Shown: positions 43,002-53,394, counted from the first letter of the stretch. The stretch is DNA of 64,000 nucleotides from Flavobacterium sp. MDT1-60 (GCF_014844035.1 NZ_CP062159.1:2914001-2978000), one strand, 5' to 3'. Program-made: numbers and translations. Notes: generated from the sequence alone by a model not told the origin.

Positions 43002-44945
43002 ATGAATTTTAAATATGCTTTATTATATAAAAACAATCTTTTCCTATTGTTTTTCCTTTTTTTCACCTTTGTTATCTCAGCCCAAAATCCAAAGAATCTT
43101 AACGGCACTCAAATTGCTTTTTTATCTGATGTACATTTACAGGATTTATTCGGAACCTTTTCAGACAATGCGTATAAAGGTGTTTTAAATCCGAAAACCG
43201 GTCAATATGTTTTACTGCGAACGATGGCTTCTCAATTGCATTCGACCAGAATCTTCAATGAAAATTATTTTGCTTTTATTGCTGCTTTGGAGGATATCGC
43301 AAAGCGAAAAATAAAATACGTCGCGCTTCCCGGTGATTATACCGATGACGGTCAGCCCATTCACGTTCGAGGTTTAGAAAAGATCTTAGCGCAATACAGC
43401 AAAAAATATAACATCGAGTTTTTTATCACAACAGGAAATCACGATCCCGTTGGACCTTTTGCACAAGATTCCGGTAAAGAAGATTTTCTTGGTAAAGACG
43501 GAAAAAGCCAGCCCATTTATAGCAAAGACGGCCTTTATAAGCCAAATTTAAGTACCGAACAGCCTGTAATTGTAACAGCCGATATTGCCAAAATGGGTTA
43601 TTTAGGAATCACAGACGGATTAAAAGATTTTGGTTTTTATCCGAATAAAAAATACAAATTCTGGGCAACTCCATTTTCAACTTATAACAGCCAAAATTAT
43701 AGTTTTGAAAAAGCTTCTGAAGCCGCTTTACTGTCTAACAGAGTTTATAACGTAACACCGGGTTACGAAGTTCCGGATGTGAGTTATGTTGTTGAACCAA
43801 TTGACGGATTATGGTTAATGGCGATTGACGGAAACGTTTATGTTCCGAAGAAAAATGATGGAGATCCAAAAGATCCTAAAAATTATTCAGAGGCGAGTAC
43901 GGGGTACAATAATGTGCTTTCAAACAAAAAGCATCTTATAAAATGGGTTCAGGATATTTCGGCGGAAGCCAAAAAACAAGGCAAAACTTTAATTGCTTTC
44001 AGTCATTTTCCGATGATTGATTTTAATGATGATGCTTCTGCAGAAATAAAAGAACTACTTGGACCAAACAAATGGCAGTTGAACCGGGTTCCGGTTGAAG
44101 AAGTAGCGAAGAAGTTTGCAGATGCCGGATTGAAAATTCATTTTGGCGGACATATGCATATCAACGATACCGGAATACGCACGACAGAAAAAGGGAATAC
44201 TTTGGTGAATATTCAAACGCCGTCTTTGGCAGCTTATATTCCAGCCTATAAATTATTGACGATTAAAAAAGAGAATGTAGTTGATATTCAAACCATCACC
44301 ATTGATAATGTTCCGGGATACAACGAACTTTTTGATTTGTATAAAATGGAGTATCAGTTTCTGCAAAGTCAGCAGACAAAAGGCATTTGGAATATCGATA
44401 TTCTAAAAACTAAAAACTACCATGATTTTACCGATTTTCATTTGAAAGAGCTGGTTCGTTTACGCTTTTTATCAGACGATTGGCCATCTAGTTTCAAAGA
44501 TTTTTTCCTGAAACTTTCCGGGCAGGATTTATTGGTTTTAGCGAGCGTTCAATCGGATAGTGATTTTAATGAAGTTTTAAAAAATAAGGAAAGATTCCAA
44601 AAAGAATGGAGTGAGGCACAACTTAAATCGGCTCAATATTTAAAAGAAAACAAACTTAAAAAAGAAGATTTCAATTGGACAGGCTACGATTTACTGGTCG
44701 ATTTTTATCGTTTCAGAAGTGCCGATGAATTGGCTTTAGCCGATGTTGGAACAGCGAGAGCCAAACAATATAAAATATTGTCTCAGTTGTTTTTTGAAAA
44801 TCATGCAGCTGATACTTCGAAAGAAAAACCTTTGCAAAACCAAATGCGATTGTTTTTAATCATCTTCAATAAATTCATGCATGAAGTCCCGGCAGATCAT
44901 TTTACAGTTGATTTGAAAACGGGTGCGGTTACTGGATTGAAGTAA
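43002..44945 (+). CDS. Secreted metallophosphoesterase (calcineurin-like)
   Basis: 647 residues. Signal peptide to VISAQ (28). The calcineurin-like catalytic domain (about 35-400) shows all the metal-ligand motifs in order: SDVHL (Asp43, His45), PGDYTDDG (Asp112), TTGNHDP (Asn146, His147, Asp148), SHFP, and GGHMH. Large inserts lie between them. The ~220-residue C-terminal part is helical and unassigned. It is a periplasmic or surface phosphoesterase for a phosphomonoester or diester; substrate is unknown. It lies upstream of a PI-PLC-like gene and a sigma/SusCD unit, which makes a phosphate-bearing glycan or lipid headgroup plausible. Confidence 0.9.
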   Translation: MNFKYALLYKNNLFLLFFLFFTFVISAQNPKNLNGTQIAFLSDVHLQDLFGTFSDNAYKGVLNPKTGQYVLLRTMASQLHSTRIFNENYFAFIAALEDIAKRKIKYVALPGDYTDDGQPIHVRGLEKILAQYSKKYNIEFFITTGNHDPVGPFAQDSGKEDFLGKDGKSQPIYSKDGLYKPNLSTEQPVIVTADIAKMGYLGITDGLKDFGFYPNKKYKFWATPFSTYNSQNYSFEKASEAALLSNRVYNVTPGYEVPDVSYVVEPIDGLWLMAIDGNVYVPKKNDGDPKDPKNYSEASTGYNNVLSNKKHLIKWVQDISAEAKKQGKTLIAFSHFPMIDFNDDASAEIKELLGPNKWQLNRVPVEEVAKKFADAGLKIHFGGHMHINDTGIRTTEKGNTLVNIQTPSLAAYIPAYKLLTIKKENVVDIQTITIDNVPGYNELFDLYKMEYQFLQSQQTKGIWNIDILKTKNYHDFTDFHLKELVRLRFLSDDWPSSFKDFFLKLSGQDLLVLASVQSDSDFNEVLKNKERFQKEWSEAQLKSAQYLKENKLKKEDFNWTGYDLLVDFYRFRSADELALADVGTARAKQYKILSQLFFENHAADTSKEKPLQNQMRLFLIIFNKFMHEVPADHFTVDLKTGAVTGLK

Positions 44946-44946
44946 T

Positions 44947-45069
44947 TTAACCGCAAAGTTCGCAAGGGTTTTTGTCGCAGCTGATGTTTAGAAAACTCAA
45001 AGTTCGCAAAGCTTTGTCAATAAATACTTTGCGAACCTTTGCGTAAACCTTTGCGAACCTTGCGGTTAA
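44947..45069. repeat. Inverted repeat with TTAACCGCAAAG ends, second copy
   Basis: It begins TTAACCGCAAAGTTCGCAAG and ends CTTGCGGTTAA, with repeated TTCGCAAAG / CTTTGCGAACC inside. It fills the convergent gap between the metallophosphoesterase and PI-PLC-like genes and belongs with 4595-4690. Confidence 0.75.
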
Positions 45070-45113
45070 ACTTTACTCATTTCAATCTGAAAACTGTCAC
45101 TGAGACTGAAAAC

Positions 45114-46175
45114 TTATTTAACACCATTAATCGGATCAACTCTCACATAAGTTCCGTCATCATATTTGATCTGATAAGGAGAATTGAAAAACGTACTTGG
45201 CAAATAATAATCTGTTGTGATGATTTGTGCTCCTGATTTTTTGGCTGCCTCGAAGTGCGAATAATCATTTTTGCGGGCTTCTTTAGTATCAGAATCAGCT
45301 CTGGTTCTAATGATGTAATCTTTTTTAACCAAATCGGCTATTTGAGGATCTTCAGAATTATTTCTAAACAAGGTCGCCGCTTCCGGTTTTCCAGGTTCAG
45401 CGTTGATGAAAACAGCGCGCCCTTTAAGTGAAGGGTGATTCAAAGCATACAAATCTCTTTTCGCTCCGTTATTATCCAAAATAAACAAGAATTTGCCTTT
45501 TGCTTTTTTCAGTGTTGGCCAATTGTTGTTCAAAACGGCTTCTTCCAATGTTTTGTATTTTCCACGTACCATATCTGGCGTGATTAGTTTATTTCCTAAA
45601 CCTTTTCGAAGTTCTTTGTCTAAAGCATCAAATAACTCAGGTGTAAATTTTTCAGCTTTCGTTCCTAAGAAGCTATCGTCATCTTTTGGTTCCAACGTAA
45701 TAAAAACCGGAACGTGATCCGGATTTGCATCAGACCATTTTTTTAATTCTGCAAGACAATTTTGAAGCGTGTAGCAGGATGTTCTAAAATCAATATCGAT
45801 CATATGAAAAACTTTAAAACCCGGTTTCTGCATTTCTCCATTTGGATCATAAGCTTTTTCAGATTTTGCAAGGTCTAAACCTTTTGGGTGTGCATATTTT
45901 CCGCCTTTAGTATCACCCTGAACATCAATTTCAAGATTTCTTAAACCTTTGTTTAACTGCTCTGTAATTGGAATATGAGTGTATTGCAGACCTTTTAAAG
46001 AACGACTTGTGTCTTTGGCCTGAATAAAATTGTACAAATCGGTCTCAATAGCCTGACGATAACTGTTATGAGAACCGATGACCTGAATTTGATTGATTTT
46101 TAGATTGTCGTTTTGTGCCTGAACGCTGGTGTTTATAGCGCCGGCAAGAAATAATGTAAACAGAATTTGTTTCAT
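45114..46175 (-). CDS. Secreted PI-PLC-like phosphodiesterase (calcium-dependent PLC-C1 type)
   Basis: 353 residues; start at 46175 (MKQILFTLFLAGAINTSVQAQ, signal peptide) rather than 46241. The TIM-barrel phosphodiesterase signatures are visible: VIGSHNSYR with the first catalytic His, LRNLEIDVQGD with an acidic metal ligand, FKVFHMIDIDF with the second His, and FITLEPKDDD. This corresponds to the bacterial calcium-dependent phosphoinositide-specific PLC family; most members are untested, and GPI- or glycerophosphodiester cleavage is possible. It faces the metallophosphoesterase tail to tail and lies divergent from the FecI-type sigma factor. Confidence 0.85.
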   Translation of the reverse strand: MKQILFTLFLAGAINTSVQAQNDNLKINQIQVIGSHNSYRQAIETDLYNFIQAKDTSRSLKGLQYTHIPITEQLNKGLRNLEIDVQGDTKGGKYAHPKGLDLAKSEKAYDPNGEMQKPGFKVFHMIDIDFRTSCYTLQNCLAELKKWSDANPDHVPVFITLEPKDDDSFLGTKAEKFTPELFDALDKELRKGLGNKLITPDMVRGKYKTLEEAVLNNNWPTLKKAKGKFLFILDNNGAKRDLYALNHPSLKGRAVFINAEPGKPEAATLFRNNSEDPQIADLVKKDYIIRTRADSDTKEARKNDYSHFEAAKKSGAQIITTDYYLPSTFFNSPYQIKYDDGTYVRVDPINGVK

Positions 46176-46438
46176 GATGTAAGGTATAAAAAGTGTTTCC
46201 AGATTAAGGGACGCATCAAAAGAGAATACATTTTTATCCATGACTAAATTAAAAGAAAAATTTCAATTTTATGTTAGATTAAGAAAAAGAAATCGCAAAC
46301 CGATTATCATTTTTGCCTTAAAATAGTAGTATTTATACAGCAAAGAATTCATTATTTAATTTAAAGTTAACCTTCAGACAAAAAACTTTGGTATAACATT
46401 TTATTATTTTACATCAACAAATACTACCAAAAGCAGTT

Positions 46439-46963
46439 ATGAAGAATCCTGAAATTTTTGAACAAACGTATACCGAATACTGGAAAAAGCTCAATGCGTT
46501 TTCGTATACGATGACTCAGGATAAAGACTTGGCGCAGAACATTGTTCAGGATGTTTTTATTGATTTATGGGAGCGAAAAGACGATCTGAATATTAATGCG
46601 ATTGAACCGTATTTATTTCGTGCCGTAAAAAATCAGGTCTTCAAACATTATCAAAATAATCGGTTTGATAAGACCATTCTGGAAGATCAGTTTGAAGATT
46701 ATATTATTGATAATTTCGCTTCGATTGATCCTGAATTAATGGATTTACTTTATTCTTTACTAGATAAACTTCCGGAGAAAAGAAAAGAAGTTTTGTTGAT
46801 GTACAAATTTCAGGATATGTCAATCGATATGATTGCCGATGAACTCGGAATTTCGAAACAAACAGTTAAAAACCAAATTTCTTCTGCCTTAAAACAGCTT
46901 CGTGAAGGCTTAAAAGACCTGGCCTGGCTGGCTCCATACATTATTTTGCATCAAAAGTTTTAA
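46439..46963 (+). CDS. ECF sigma factor, FecI-like
   Basis: 174 residues, no signal. Sigma-70 region 2 is about 8-75 (YTEYWKKLNAFSYTMTQDKDLAQNIVQDVFIDLWER, DELNINAIEPYLFRAVKNQVFKHYQ-like). Region 4 is about 105-160 (LDKLPEKRKEVLLMYKFQDMSIDMIADELGISKQTVKNQISSALKQLRE). It is the first gene of a sigma - anti-sigma - SusC - SusD series on the plus strand. In this arrangement the signal passes from the STN domain of SusC to FecR and releases the sigma factor, which transcribes the transporter genes. A TTTG lies at 46387 but no clean -7 partner. Confidence 0.93.
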   Translation: MKNPEIFEQTYTEYWKKLNAFSYTMTQDKDLAQNIVQDVFIDLWERKDDLNINAIEPYLFRAVKNQVFKHYQNNRFDKTILEDQFEDYIIDNFASIDPELMDLLYSLLDKLPEKRKEVLLMYKFQDMSIDMIADELGISKQTVKNQISSALKQLREGLKDLAWLAPYIILHQKF

Positions 46964-47046
46964 GATAACTTTCCGTTAATGTTTTCCTAATATTTCCCGA
47001 TAGTACGATTTTATGATTCCCGTACTTACTTGTAATAATAAGTAAT

Positions 47047-47970
47047 ATGATAAAAAGAATCAAACATAGTTTAGAACATCTTATAGATAAAAGTTCACGA
47101 AATAAAACTTCAATTGCAGAAGAAAATTTATTAAATGATTTTGCTTTTGATCAATATCAAAATTCAAAATGGAACGAAACTGCAATGGGAAATCCTAATG
47201 AAGTTTCGCGACATATATATGAAGGAATTCAACTTCGAATAGGAAAGAAGAGAAGCTTCAATCCTTATTTAAAATACATGGCCGCTGCCAGTATTCTTTT
47301 TCTTGTTGGTTTGGGATTCTTTTTCAAACCAGGTTTTTCAGTTGAAAAGCACTTAACATTTAAAACTTTAGATATCCCCAAATCTATCCAGTTAAATGAT
47401 GGCTCGAAAATTTATCTGGCAGCAAATTCTATATTTCAATATCCTGAAAAATTTCTGGGAGACGAAAGAAAGGTTTCGCTATTAAAAGGAAATGCATTTT
47501 TTGAAGTGGCCAAAGACAAAAAACATCCTTTTATTATTACTTCCGGCGAAATTAAAACAAGAGTGGTTGGGACTTCTTTCCACATTCAGTTATCAAAATC
47601 AAAATGCGAAGTGATCGTCGTAACGGGAAAAGTAAATGTTACTTCAAAAGGACAGAGTGTTGATTTGGTTCCGAATGAAGAAGCTTTGTTTGAATCTCAA
47701 AAACTGACCAAACAACTGGCAGATAAATCCTATTTAGTCAATTGGTACAATACTGATATCACACTAAATCAGACAATTCTTAAACATGTTATTACGATTT
47801 TACAATATAAATACGGAGTTTCATTTCAGTATGATAATGAAAAAGTATTAGCAACGCCGTTAACGGTGTTTATTAAGAAAGACGCATCATTAGAGAATGT
47901 TTTAGAACAAATAAATTATATCACAAACCTAAAATTTAAAGTTTATGGCGAAATAGTAAAAGTGGATTAA
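47047..47970 (+). CDS. FecR-family anti-sigma factor
   Basis: 307 residues. The N-terminal cytoplasmic segment (about 1-78) would hold the sigma factor. One membrane span is near 80-96 (MAAASILFLVGLGFFF). The periplasmic FecR domain follows (LDIPKSIQLNDGSKIYLAANS, KVSLLKGNAFFEVAKDKKHPF, GTSFHI) and then a DUF4974 C-terminus (ITLNQTILKHVITILQYKYGVSFQY...LEQINYITNLKFKVYG). It begins 83 bases after the sigma factor and ends 73 bases before SusC. Its likely partner on the periplasmic side is the STN domain of that SusC. Confidence 0.93.
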   Translation: MIKRIKHSLEHLIDKSSRNKTSIAEENLLNDFAFDQYQNSKWNETAMGNPNEVSRHIYEGIQLRIGKKRSFNPYLKYMAAASILFLVGLGFFFKPGFSVEKHLTFKTLDIPKSIQLNDGSKIYLAANSIFQYPEKFLGDERKVSLLKGNAFFEVAKDKKHPFIITSGEIKTRVVGTSFHIQLSKSKCEVIVVTGKVNVTSKGQSVDLVPNEEALFESQKLTKQLADKSYLVNWYNTDITLNQTILKHVITILQYKYGVSFQYDNEKVLATPLTVFIKKDASLENVLEQINYITNLKFKVYGEIVKVD

Positions 47971-48043
47971 AAAACAAAAAAGCAGTTGCTGAGAACAACT
48001 GGATTAATAAGTAAGTATCGATAAAAAACCAATAACTTAAATC

Positions 48044-51000
48044 ATGTATTTTAAACTTTCCTATTTAAATCTAAAGAGAATTGTCTTTTTAGTAATGGCG
48101 TTACTGGCCATTCAAAATGGTTACAGTACAACTAATTTCCCTGAAAAATCAAACGTAAAAAATAAAGTAGAAAAAGCTACGCTAGTTTCTATTTTTTCAA
48201 AATTAAGTCAGCAAACAGATTATAAATTTAGCTATGGGCAGGCTATTATCGCTGATAATACTGTTTATACGGTAAATTATACAAACGAATCTGTTTCGTT
48301 AATTTTAAGTGACCTTTCTAAAAAAGCTAATTTCAATTATAACATTAATGGAAAATTAGTTTTAATTCAGAAAACAGAAGCTCCAAAAACGACAACACAT
48401 AAAGCGGTTGACAGAATAAAAGTAAAAGGAAAAATTGTTGACGAAAACAAAGTCCCAATTCCTGGAGCGACAATTATAGAAACGAGTACATCGAACTCAA
48501 CAACTACAAATTTTGATGGTGAATTTGAACTTACGGTTGGAGAAGGAAAAACAATCGAAATCTCGTATTTAGGTTATAAAACAAAAACAGTTGCTGCACA
48601 AAGTGGTTTTATAACAATTCAGTTAGAACCAAATACATCTGAATTGGCAGAGGTTTTAGTTGTTGGTTACGGTAAGCAATCTAAAAAAGATGTTACTGGG
48701 GCTGTTACACAGTTGGAAGCTTCCAACTTTAAACAAGGTATTTCTACTTCTCCAGACCAATTATTACAAGGAAAAGTTGCTGGTGTTCGTGTGGTTAGCA
48801 CAAGCGGTGAGCCAGGAGCAGGAGTAAATGTTACGATTCGTGGAGTTGGTTCTATCAGAAGCGGAAGTACACCTTTATTTGTAGTTGATGGCGTTCCGTT
48901 ATCAAATGACGATGTTAGCCCTGGTGCAAGTAATGTTGGTTTTGGAAGCTCACAGGCAAAAAATCCATTGAACTTTTTGAATAATAGTGATATCGAATCT
49001 ATTACCGTTTTGAAAGATGCTTCGGCTGCTGCAATTTATGGTGCAAGAGGATCAAATGGTGTTGTTTTGGTAACAACGAAAAAAGGATCCAAAGGCGAAG
49101 GAACTTTAACTTTTGATTCTTACACAGGAATTTCGACCGTAGCTAATAAATTAGATGTTTTGGATGCTGGTCAATACAGAAAAGCGATTAAAGATCCTGC
49201 ATTTGACCACGGAGGAAATACAGACTGGCAAGATGTAATTTACAGAACCGCTATTACAACAAATAATTCATTGGCTTTTTCTAAACAAACAGAAACAGGA
49301 AATTATTATGCTTCTGCAGCGCAAATGAATCAGGAAGGAATTATCAGAAACAGTAATTTTAAACGTATGTCGGGTAGAATTAACGCTGCTGAATCATTTT
49401 TGGATAACAAACGTTTGAAAGTAAAAATGAATCTTACTGCGAGTGAAACCAAAGATGATGGAGTTCCTACAAGTGATGACGGAGGTTCAAACGGACAGTT
49501 GATCGTTCATACTTTAATGGCAAATCCAACAAGATCTGTTTTTGATGCGAATGGAAAGTATACTAACTTCAATATGAACGCGCATTACAATCCGGCTTAT
49601 TTATTAAGTATTTACGATGACCAAACCCGTACAATAAGAGTTTTGGCCAATTTAGAAGCGTCATTGAGAATTGTAGACGGATTGGAATATAAAGTAAACA
49701 TTGGTTTTGACCGTTCTGCAGCGGAAAGAAACACGACGATTTTTCCAAATTTAACGGACTTGAATCCAAAAGGGAAATATGTTCAGAACAATTTAGATTC
49801 AAAAAACTCTTTGATCGAACATTATCTGACTTACAATCTATTGTTAGACAAACATAAAATAGAAGCTTTAGGCGGATTTTCTTATCAGAAGTTTGAAAGA
49901 TCAGGAACAAGTTTCAGTATTGACGGAATTTCAAATCAGGGAGTGGGTGTACCACCATCTATTAATCCTGGATTTGCGGGAACACAATCCGGAGTTTCCG
50001 GTTATGCTCAGGAAAATGAATTGCAGTCTTATTTTGGAAGGGTAAATTATACTTTCAATGAAAAATATCTTTTAACAGCTTCGATGAGAGCAGACGGTTC
50101 AACTCGTTTTGGTCAAAATAATAAGTACGGATATTTTCCTTCAGCTGCTTTGGGTTGGAATATCTCTAAAGAAAAATTCTTAGAAAACGCTACAGCCCTA
50201 AGTAACTTAAAATTAAGATTAAGCTGGGGACAAACTGGAAATCAGGAAGTAGAAAACAAAATCACTCAGGCAAGTTATTCATTGGCAGGTGCTGACGGAT
50301 ATTATTTGTACAACGACTTGAATTTGGTAAACGGAGTTTCTGTAAACAGAACACCAAATCCTGATTTAAAATGGGAAGTTGTAACACAATATAATGCTGG
50401 TTTAGATTTTAGTTTTTGGAATGATAAATTCTACGGAACTTTAGATTATTTCAACAAAACGACAACGGATGCAATTTTGAATGTTCCTTCACAAGCTTTG
50501 AGCCCAACAACAACTATCTGGACGAATATCGACGGAAAAATTATCAATAAAGGTTTTGAGTTTATGTTAGGATCTAAGCTAATTGATAAAAAAGATTTCT
50601 CATGGAATATTGATGTGAATGGAGCAACTTTAGATAATAAAATTGAAGATCTTCCAGTTTCAGAAATCCTGACAGGGACTATTTCAGGACCAGGACAATC
50701 CGGAGTTAATGCTAATATTTACAAAAGCGGTTATGCTGCGGGATCTTTCTATTTGTTACAACATACTGGTTTTGATGCAAACGGAGCTAATGTTTTTAAA
50801 GATCAAAACGGAGACGGAAAAATTGATAACAGCGACAGAGTAATTATCGAAGGTGCATTGCCAACTTTCTACTACGGATTCAATAGTGACATGAGATACA
50901 AAAACTTTACATTCTCTTTCTCTATCATTGGTCAAACCGGAGGTTATTTATTGAATAACACAGGATTAAATGCTTTGAATATAAACAACTTAGCTTCTGA

Positions 51001-51328
51001 CAGAAACGTTGCTACAGGATATTATGAGTCTGGTGCAAATGCTACAAACTCTCCAATTTTATCTACACTTTTCTTAGAAAAATCAGATTTTATCAGACTT
51101 AATACGGCGCGTGTTGGTTACAATTTTGATTTAAAAGGATTAAACTGGATAAACGGATTGACACTTTATGTTACAGGACAAAACTTAATTACAATTACGA
51201 ATTATTCTGGTTATGATCCTTTAATCAACAGTCCGAAATCAAACGGAGGAAATCAGTCTATTGGTATTGATTACGCTAGTTATCCAACTTCCAGAACGTT
51301 CAGTTTTGGAGCAACTTTAAAATTATAA
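48044..51328 (+). CDS. SusC/RagA TonB-dependent transporter with N-terminal STN domain
   Basis: 1094 residues. Signal region 1-28. STN (secretin/TonB N-terminal) domain about 40-112 (VSIFSKLSQQTDYKFSYGQ...LVLIQKTE), the part that signals to FecR. Carboxypeptidase-regulatory-like domain about 125-200 (VPIPGATIIET), LAEVLVVGYG link, plug about 205-340 (IESITVLKDASAAAIYGARGSNG), then the barrel to FSFGATLKL. The STN domain agrees with the FecI/FecR genes just upstream and contrasts with the SusC at 10217, which lacks one. SusD starts five bases downstream. Substrate is unknown; a phosphorylated glycan or glycolipid headgroup is suggested only by neighbours. Confidence 0.95.
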   Translation: MYFKLSYLNLKRIVFLVMALLAIQNGYSTTNFPEKSNVKNKVEKATLVSIFSKLSQQTDYKFSYGQAIIADNTVYTVNYTNESVSLILSDLSKKANFNYNINGKLVLIQKTEAPKTTTHKAVDRIKVKGKIVDENKVPIPGATIIETSTSNSTTTNFDGEFELTVGEGKTIEISYLGYKTKTVAAQSGFITIQLEPNTSELAEVLVVGYGKQSKKDVTGAVTQLEASNFKQGISTSPDQLLQGKVAGVRVVSTSGEPGAGVNVTIRGVGSIRSGSTPLFVVDGVPLSNDDVSPGASNVGFGSSQAKNPLNFLNNSDIESITVLKDASAAAIYGARGSNGVVLVTTKKGSKGEGTLTFDSYTGISTVANKLDVLDAGQYRKAIKDPAFDHGGNTDWQDVIYRTAITTNNSLAFSKQTETGNYYASAAQMNQEGIIRNSNFKRMSGRINAAESFLDNKRLKVKMNLTASETKDDGVPTSDDGGSNGQLIVHTLMANPTRSVFDANGKYTNFNMNAHYNPAYLLSIYDDQTRTIRVLANLEASLRIVDGLEYKVNIGFDRSAAERNTTIFPNLTDLNPKGKYVQNNLDSKNSLIEHYLTYNLLLDKHKIEALGGFSYQKFERSGTSFSIDGISNQGVGVPPSINPGFAGTQSGVSGYAQENELQSYFGRVNYTFNEKYLLTASMRADGSTRFGQNNKYGYFPSAALGWNISKEKFLENATALSNLKLRLSWGQTGNQEVENKITQASYSLAGADGYYLYNDLNLVNGVSVNRTPNPDLKWEVVTQYNAGLDFSFWNDKFYGTLDYFNKTTTDAILNVPSQALSPTTTIWTNIDGKIINKGFEFMLGSKLIDKKDFSWNIDVNGATLDNKIEDLPVSEILTGTISGPGQSGVNANIYKSGYAAGSFYLLQHTGFDANGANVFKDQNGDGKIDNSDRVIIEGALPTFYYGFNSDMRYKNFTFSFSIIGQTGGYLLNNTGLNALNINNLASDRNVATGYYESGANATNSPILSTLFLEKSDFIRLNTARVGYNFDLKGLNWINGLTLYVTGQNLITITNYSGYDPLINSPKSNGGNQSIGIDYASYPTSRTFSFGATLKL

Positions 51329-51333
51329 TTATT

Positions 51334-53103
51334 ATGAAGACAAATAAAATTTTTAATATAAAATTAATCGCATTTTTCTCTTTCGTCTGGTTGTTTGCCA
51401 GCTGTACTGATCTTGATGAAGTTGTTCTTGATGAGGTTTTAGGAAATAATGCTTCTAATCCTGCTGGTGCACTTGCTGCAGCTTACGATCGACTGGGAGA
51501 CGGAACTTTTACAGATCACGGAGCAATTTTTTCTTTACAGGAATATACAACTGATGAAGCTATTTTGCCAACTCGTGGAAGTGACTGGGGAGATGGTGGA
51601 AAATGGAGAGACATGCACGAGTTTACATGGAAATCTGATAATGCGGTTGTAGGTGACAACTGGAACAAATTGACTAACGGAATTACACGTTCTTTAACAG
51701 CAATTCAGTCGATTGAAGAAAGTTCTATTCCGCAGAAAAAATTGTTTTTGGCTGAGGCCAAAGCCCTTTTAGCGTATTATTTATACACAACTTTGGATTT
51801 GTACGGACAAACACCATACAGAGATCCAATGAACCCGAATGCGCCTTTGCAAATTTTAAAAGCCGATACTCAAATCGATCAATTAATTACAGATGTTGAA
51901 GCTTTGATTCCTGATTTAGCTCCTATGGGAGAGCAGCAAACGCACCACGGACGTTTTACAAAAGAAGCAGCGTATGGTTTTTTAGCTACTATGTATTTGA
52001 ACCGTGCTGTTTTTAAAGATCGTTTTAATGCAAATTCAAGTTTTAATTTTAGTGAGCCTGCAGTAAGTGGTGGAGGAACTGATATGGACCGTGTTATTTA
52101 TTACACTTCATTATTAATCAACTCTGGAAAATACAGTTTAGAAAGTGATTATTTCAAAAACTTTGCAAGAGATAACGAAAATGGTAAGGAACTTATTTTT
52201 GCTATTTCTCAAAAGATAGATTATATCCGTAACGGTTCTAATAGTTTTGCGTATGTGTGTATGGAACGTAACCAGAGAGCATCTGCTGCAAACAGAGGAA
52301 CAAATGCAGCTTGTACAACTCCTGAATTTTATGCAACATGGGATGGAAATCACGATGATCCTAGATTTGAACAACATTACCAATACGCAGATGGTACATG
52401 GTTTATGAATGACGGTACAGATGTAAGCGTTCCTGCGACAGATATTGTACCTAAAAGTACTAATTTACCATGGTTTCATTTTAACAGAGGAATTCAGGCC
52501 GGACTTCAGTATGGTCCAATATTATTGCCATCAGGATCTTTAGAAATGATAGGTAATCGTATTAAAGTTTCTCCTTTATATATGGAAAAAAGCAGCACTA
52601 CAAGAATGAATTTCACGCCATCATTAACATTTAAGAATCCTGCTCAGGCTGTTTTTGCTCAAAACGAAATTAATCAGGGAGCTCGTGTTTTTAAATATGA
52701 ATTTGATCCTGAAGGAGGAAACGGAAATAGTAATGTTGATATTCCATTGTTTCGTTTAGGCGGAATGTACACGATGAGAGCTGAGGCTTATTTCAGAAAA
52801 GGAAGTAACGGATTAGCAATGGATGATTTGAATAAATTACGTACCAGCAGAAAAAGAGAATCTTTGTATGCAAGTGCCCCGGGAAAAGCCTTAACATCTT
52901 TAGATGCAACACAATTGTATAAAGAAATAGGTTTCGAATTGTATTGGGAATTGTACAGAAGACCACAAATGATCCGTTTTGGAAAGTTTGATTTACCAGG
53001 AACTGCAAAAGCAGCTTCACAACCCTTTAGAAGAGTATTCCCAATTCCGCAGTCAACAATTGATGTGACTAAGGAATTCAAACAAAATCAAGGATATAAT
53101 TAG
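51334..53103 (+). CDS. SusD/RagB family outer-membrane lipoprotein
   Basis: 589 residues. Lipoprotein signal with the lipobox LFASC (Cys24). SusD features include AAAYDRLGDGTFTDH, the LAEAKALLAYYLYTTLDLYGQTPYRD helix, the late FRLGGMYTMRAEAYFRKGSNG, LDDLNKLRTSR-like MDDLNKLRTSRKRE, and the C-terminal ELYWELYRRPQMIRFGKF...RVFPIPQSTIDVTKEFKQNQGY. It is longer than the SusD at 8687 and only distantly similar. It partners the SusC ending five bases before. A strong terminator follows, so the operon ends here with no enzyme gene inside it. Confidence 0.95.
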   Translation: MKTNKIFNIKLIAFFSFVWLFASCTDLDEVVLDEVLGNNASNPAGALAAAYDRLGDGTFTDHGAIFSLQEYTTDEAILPTRGSDWGDGGKWRDMHEFTWKSDNAVVGDNWNKLTNGITRSLTAIQSIEESSIPQKKLFLAEAKALLAYYLYTTLDLYGQTPYRDPMNPNAPLQILKADTQIDQLITDVEALIPDLAPMGEQQTHHGRFTKEAAYGFLATMYLNRAVFKDRFNANSSFNFSEPAVSGGGTDMDRVIYYTSLLINSGKYSLESDYFKNFARDNENGKELIFAISQKIDYIRNGSNSFAYVCMERNQRASAANRGTNAACTTPEFYATWDGNHDDPRFEQHYQYADGTWFMNDGTDVSVPATDIVPKSTNLPWFHFNRGIQAGLQYGPILLPSGSLEMIGNRIKVSPLYMEKSSTTRMNFTPSLTFKNPAQAVFAQNEINQGARVFKYEFDPEGGNGNSNVDIPLFRLGGMYTMRAEAYFRKGSNGLAMDDLNKLRTSRKRESLYASAPGKALTSLDATQLYKEIGFELYWELYRRPQMIRFGKFDLPGTAKAASQPFRRVFPIPQSTIDVTKEFKQNQGYN

Positions 53104-53139
53104 TTTTGTGTTAGTTTATTTTTATTTATTTTTTTTACA

Positions 53140-53177
53140 AAAAGCCTGTTTCTTTCGAAACAGGCTTTTGTTTTTTT
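53140..53177 (+). terminator. Terminator of the sigma-FecR-SusCD operon
   Basis: A 13-bp perfect stem (AAAAGCCTGTTTC / GAAACAGGCTTTT) with a four-base loop is followed by GTTTTTTT, 36 bases after the SusD stop. Confidence 0.9.
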
Positions 53178-53394
53178 CAAAGAATCAGGAATATTAAAGA
53201 AGATTTTTTCCTAAGTTTTTATCTAACTTATTGGTTTCAAGTTATAATTTGAAACCATTAAAGCCGAATATTTCAAATATTTATTTTTTAATTCTATTTA
53301 GCTTTGGGCTAATTTTAAGAAAAAATGTAATATTTAATTGACATTCTCACTTTAAAAACAAATAAAATTATAAATCAAACAAAAATTAGAAATC

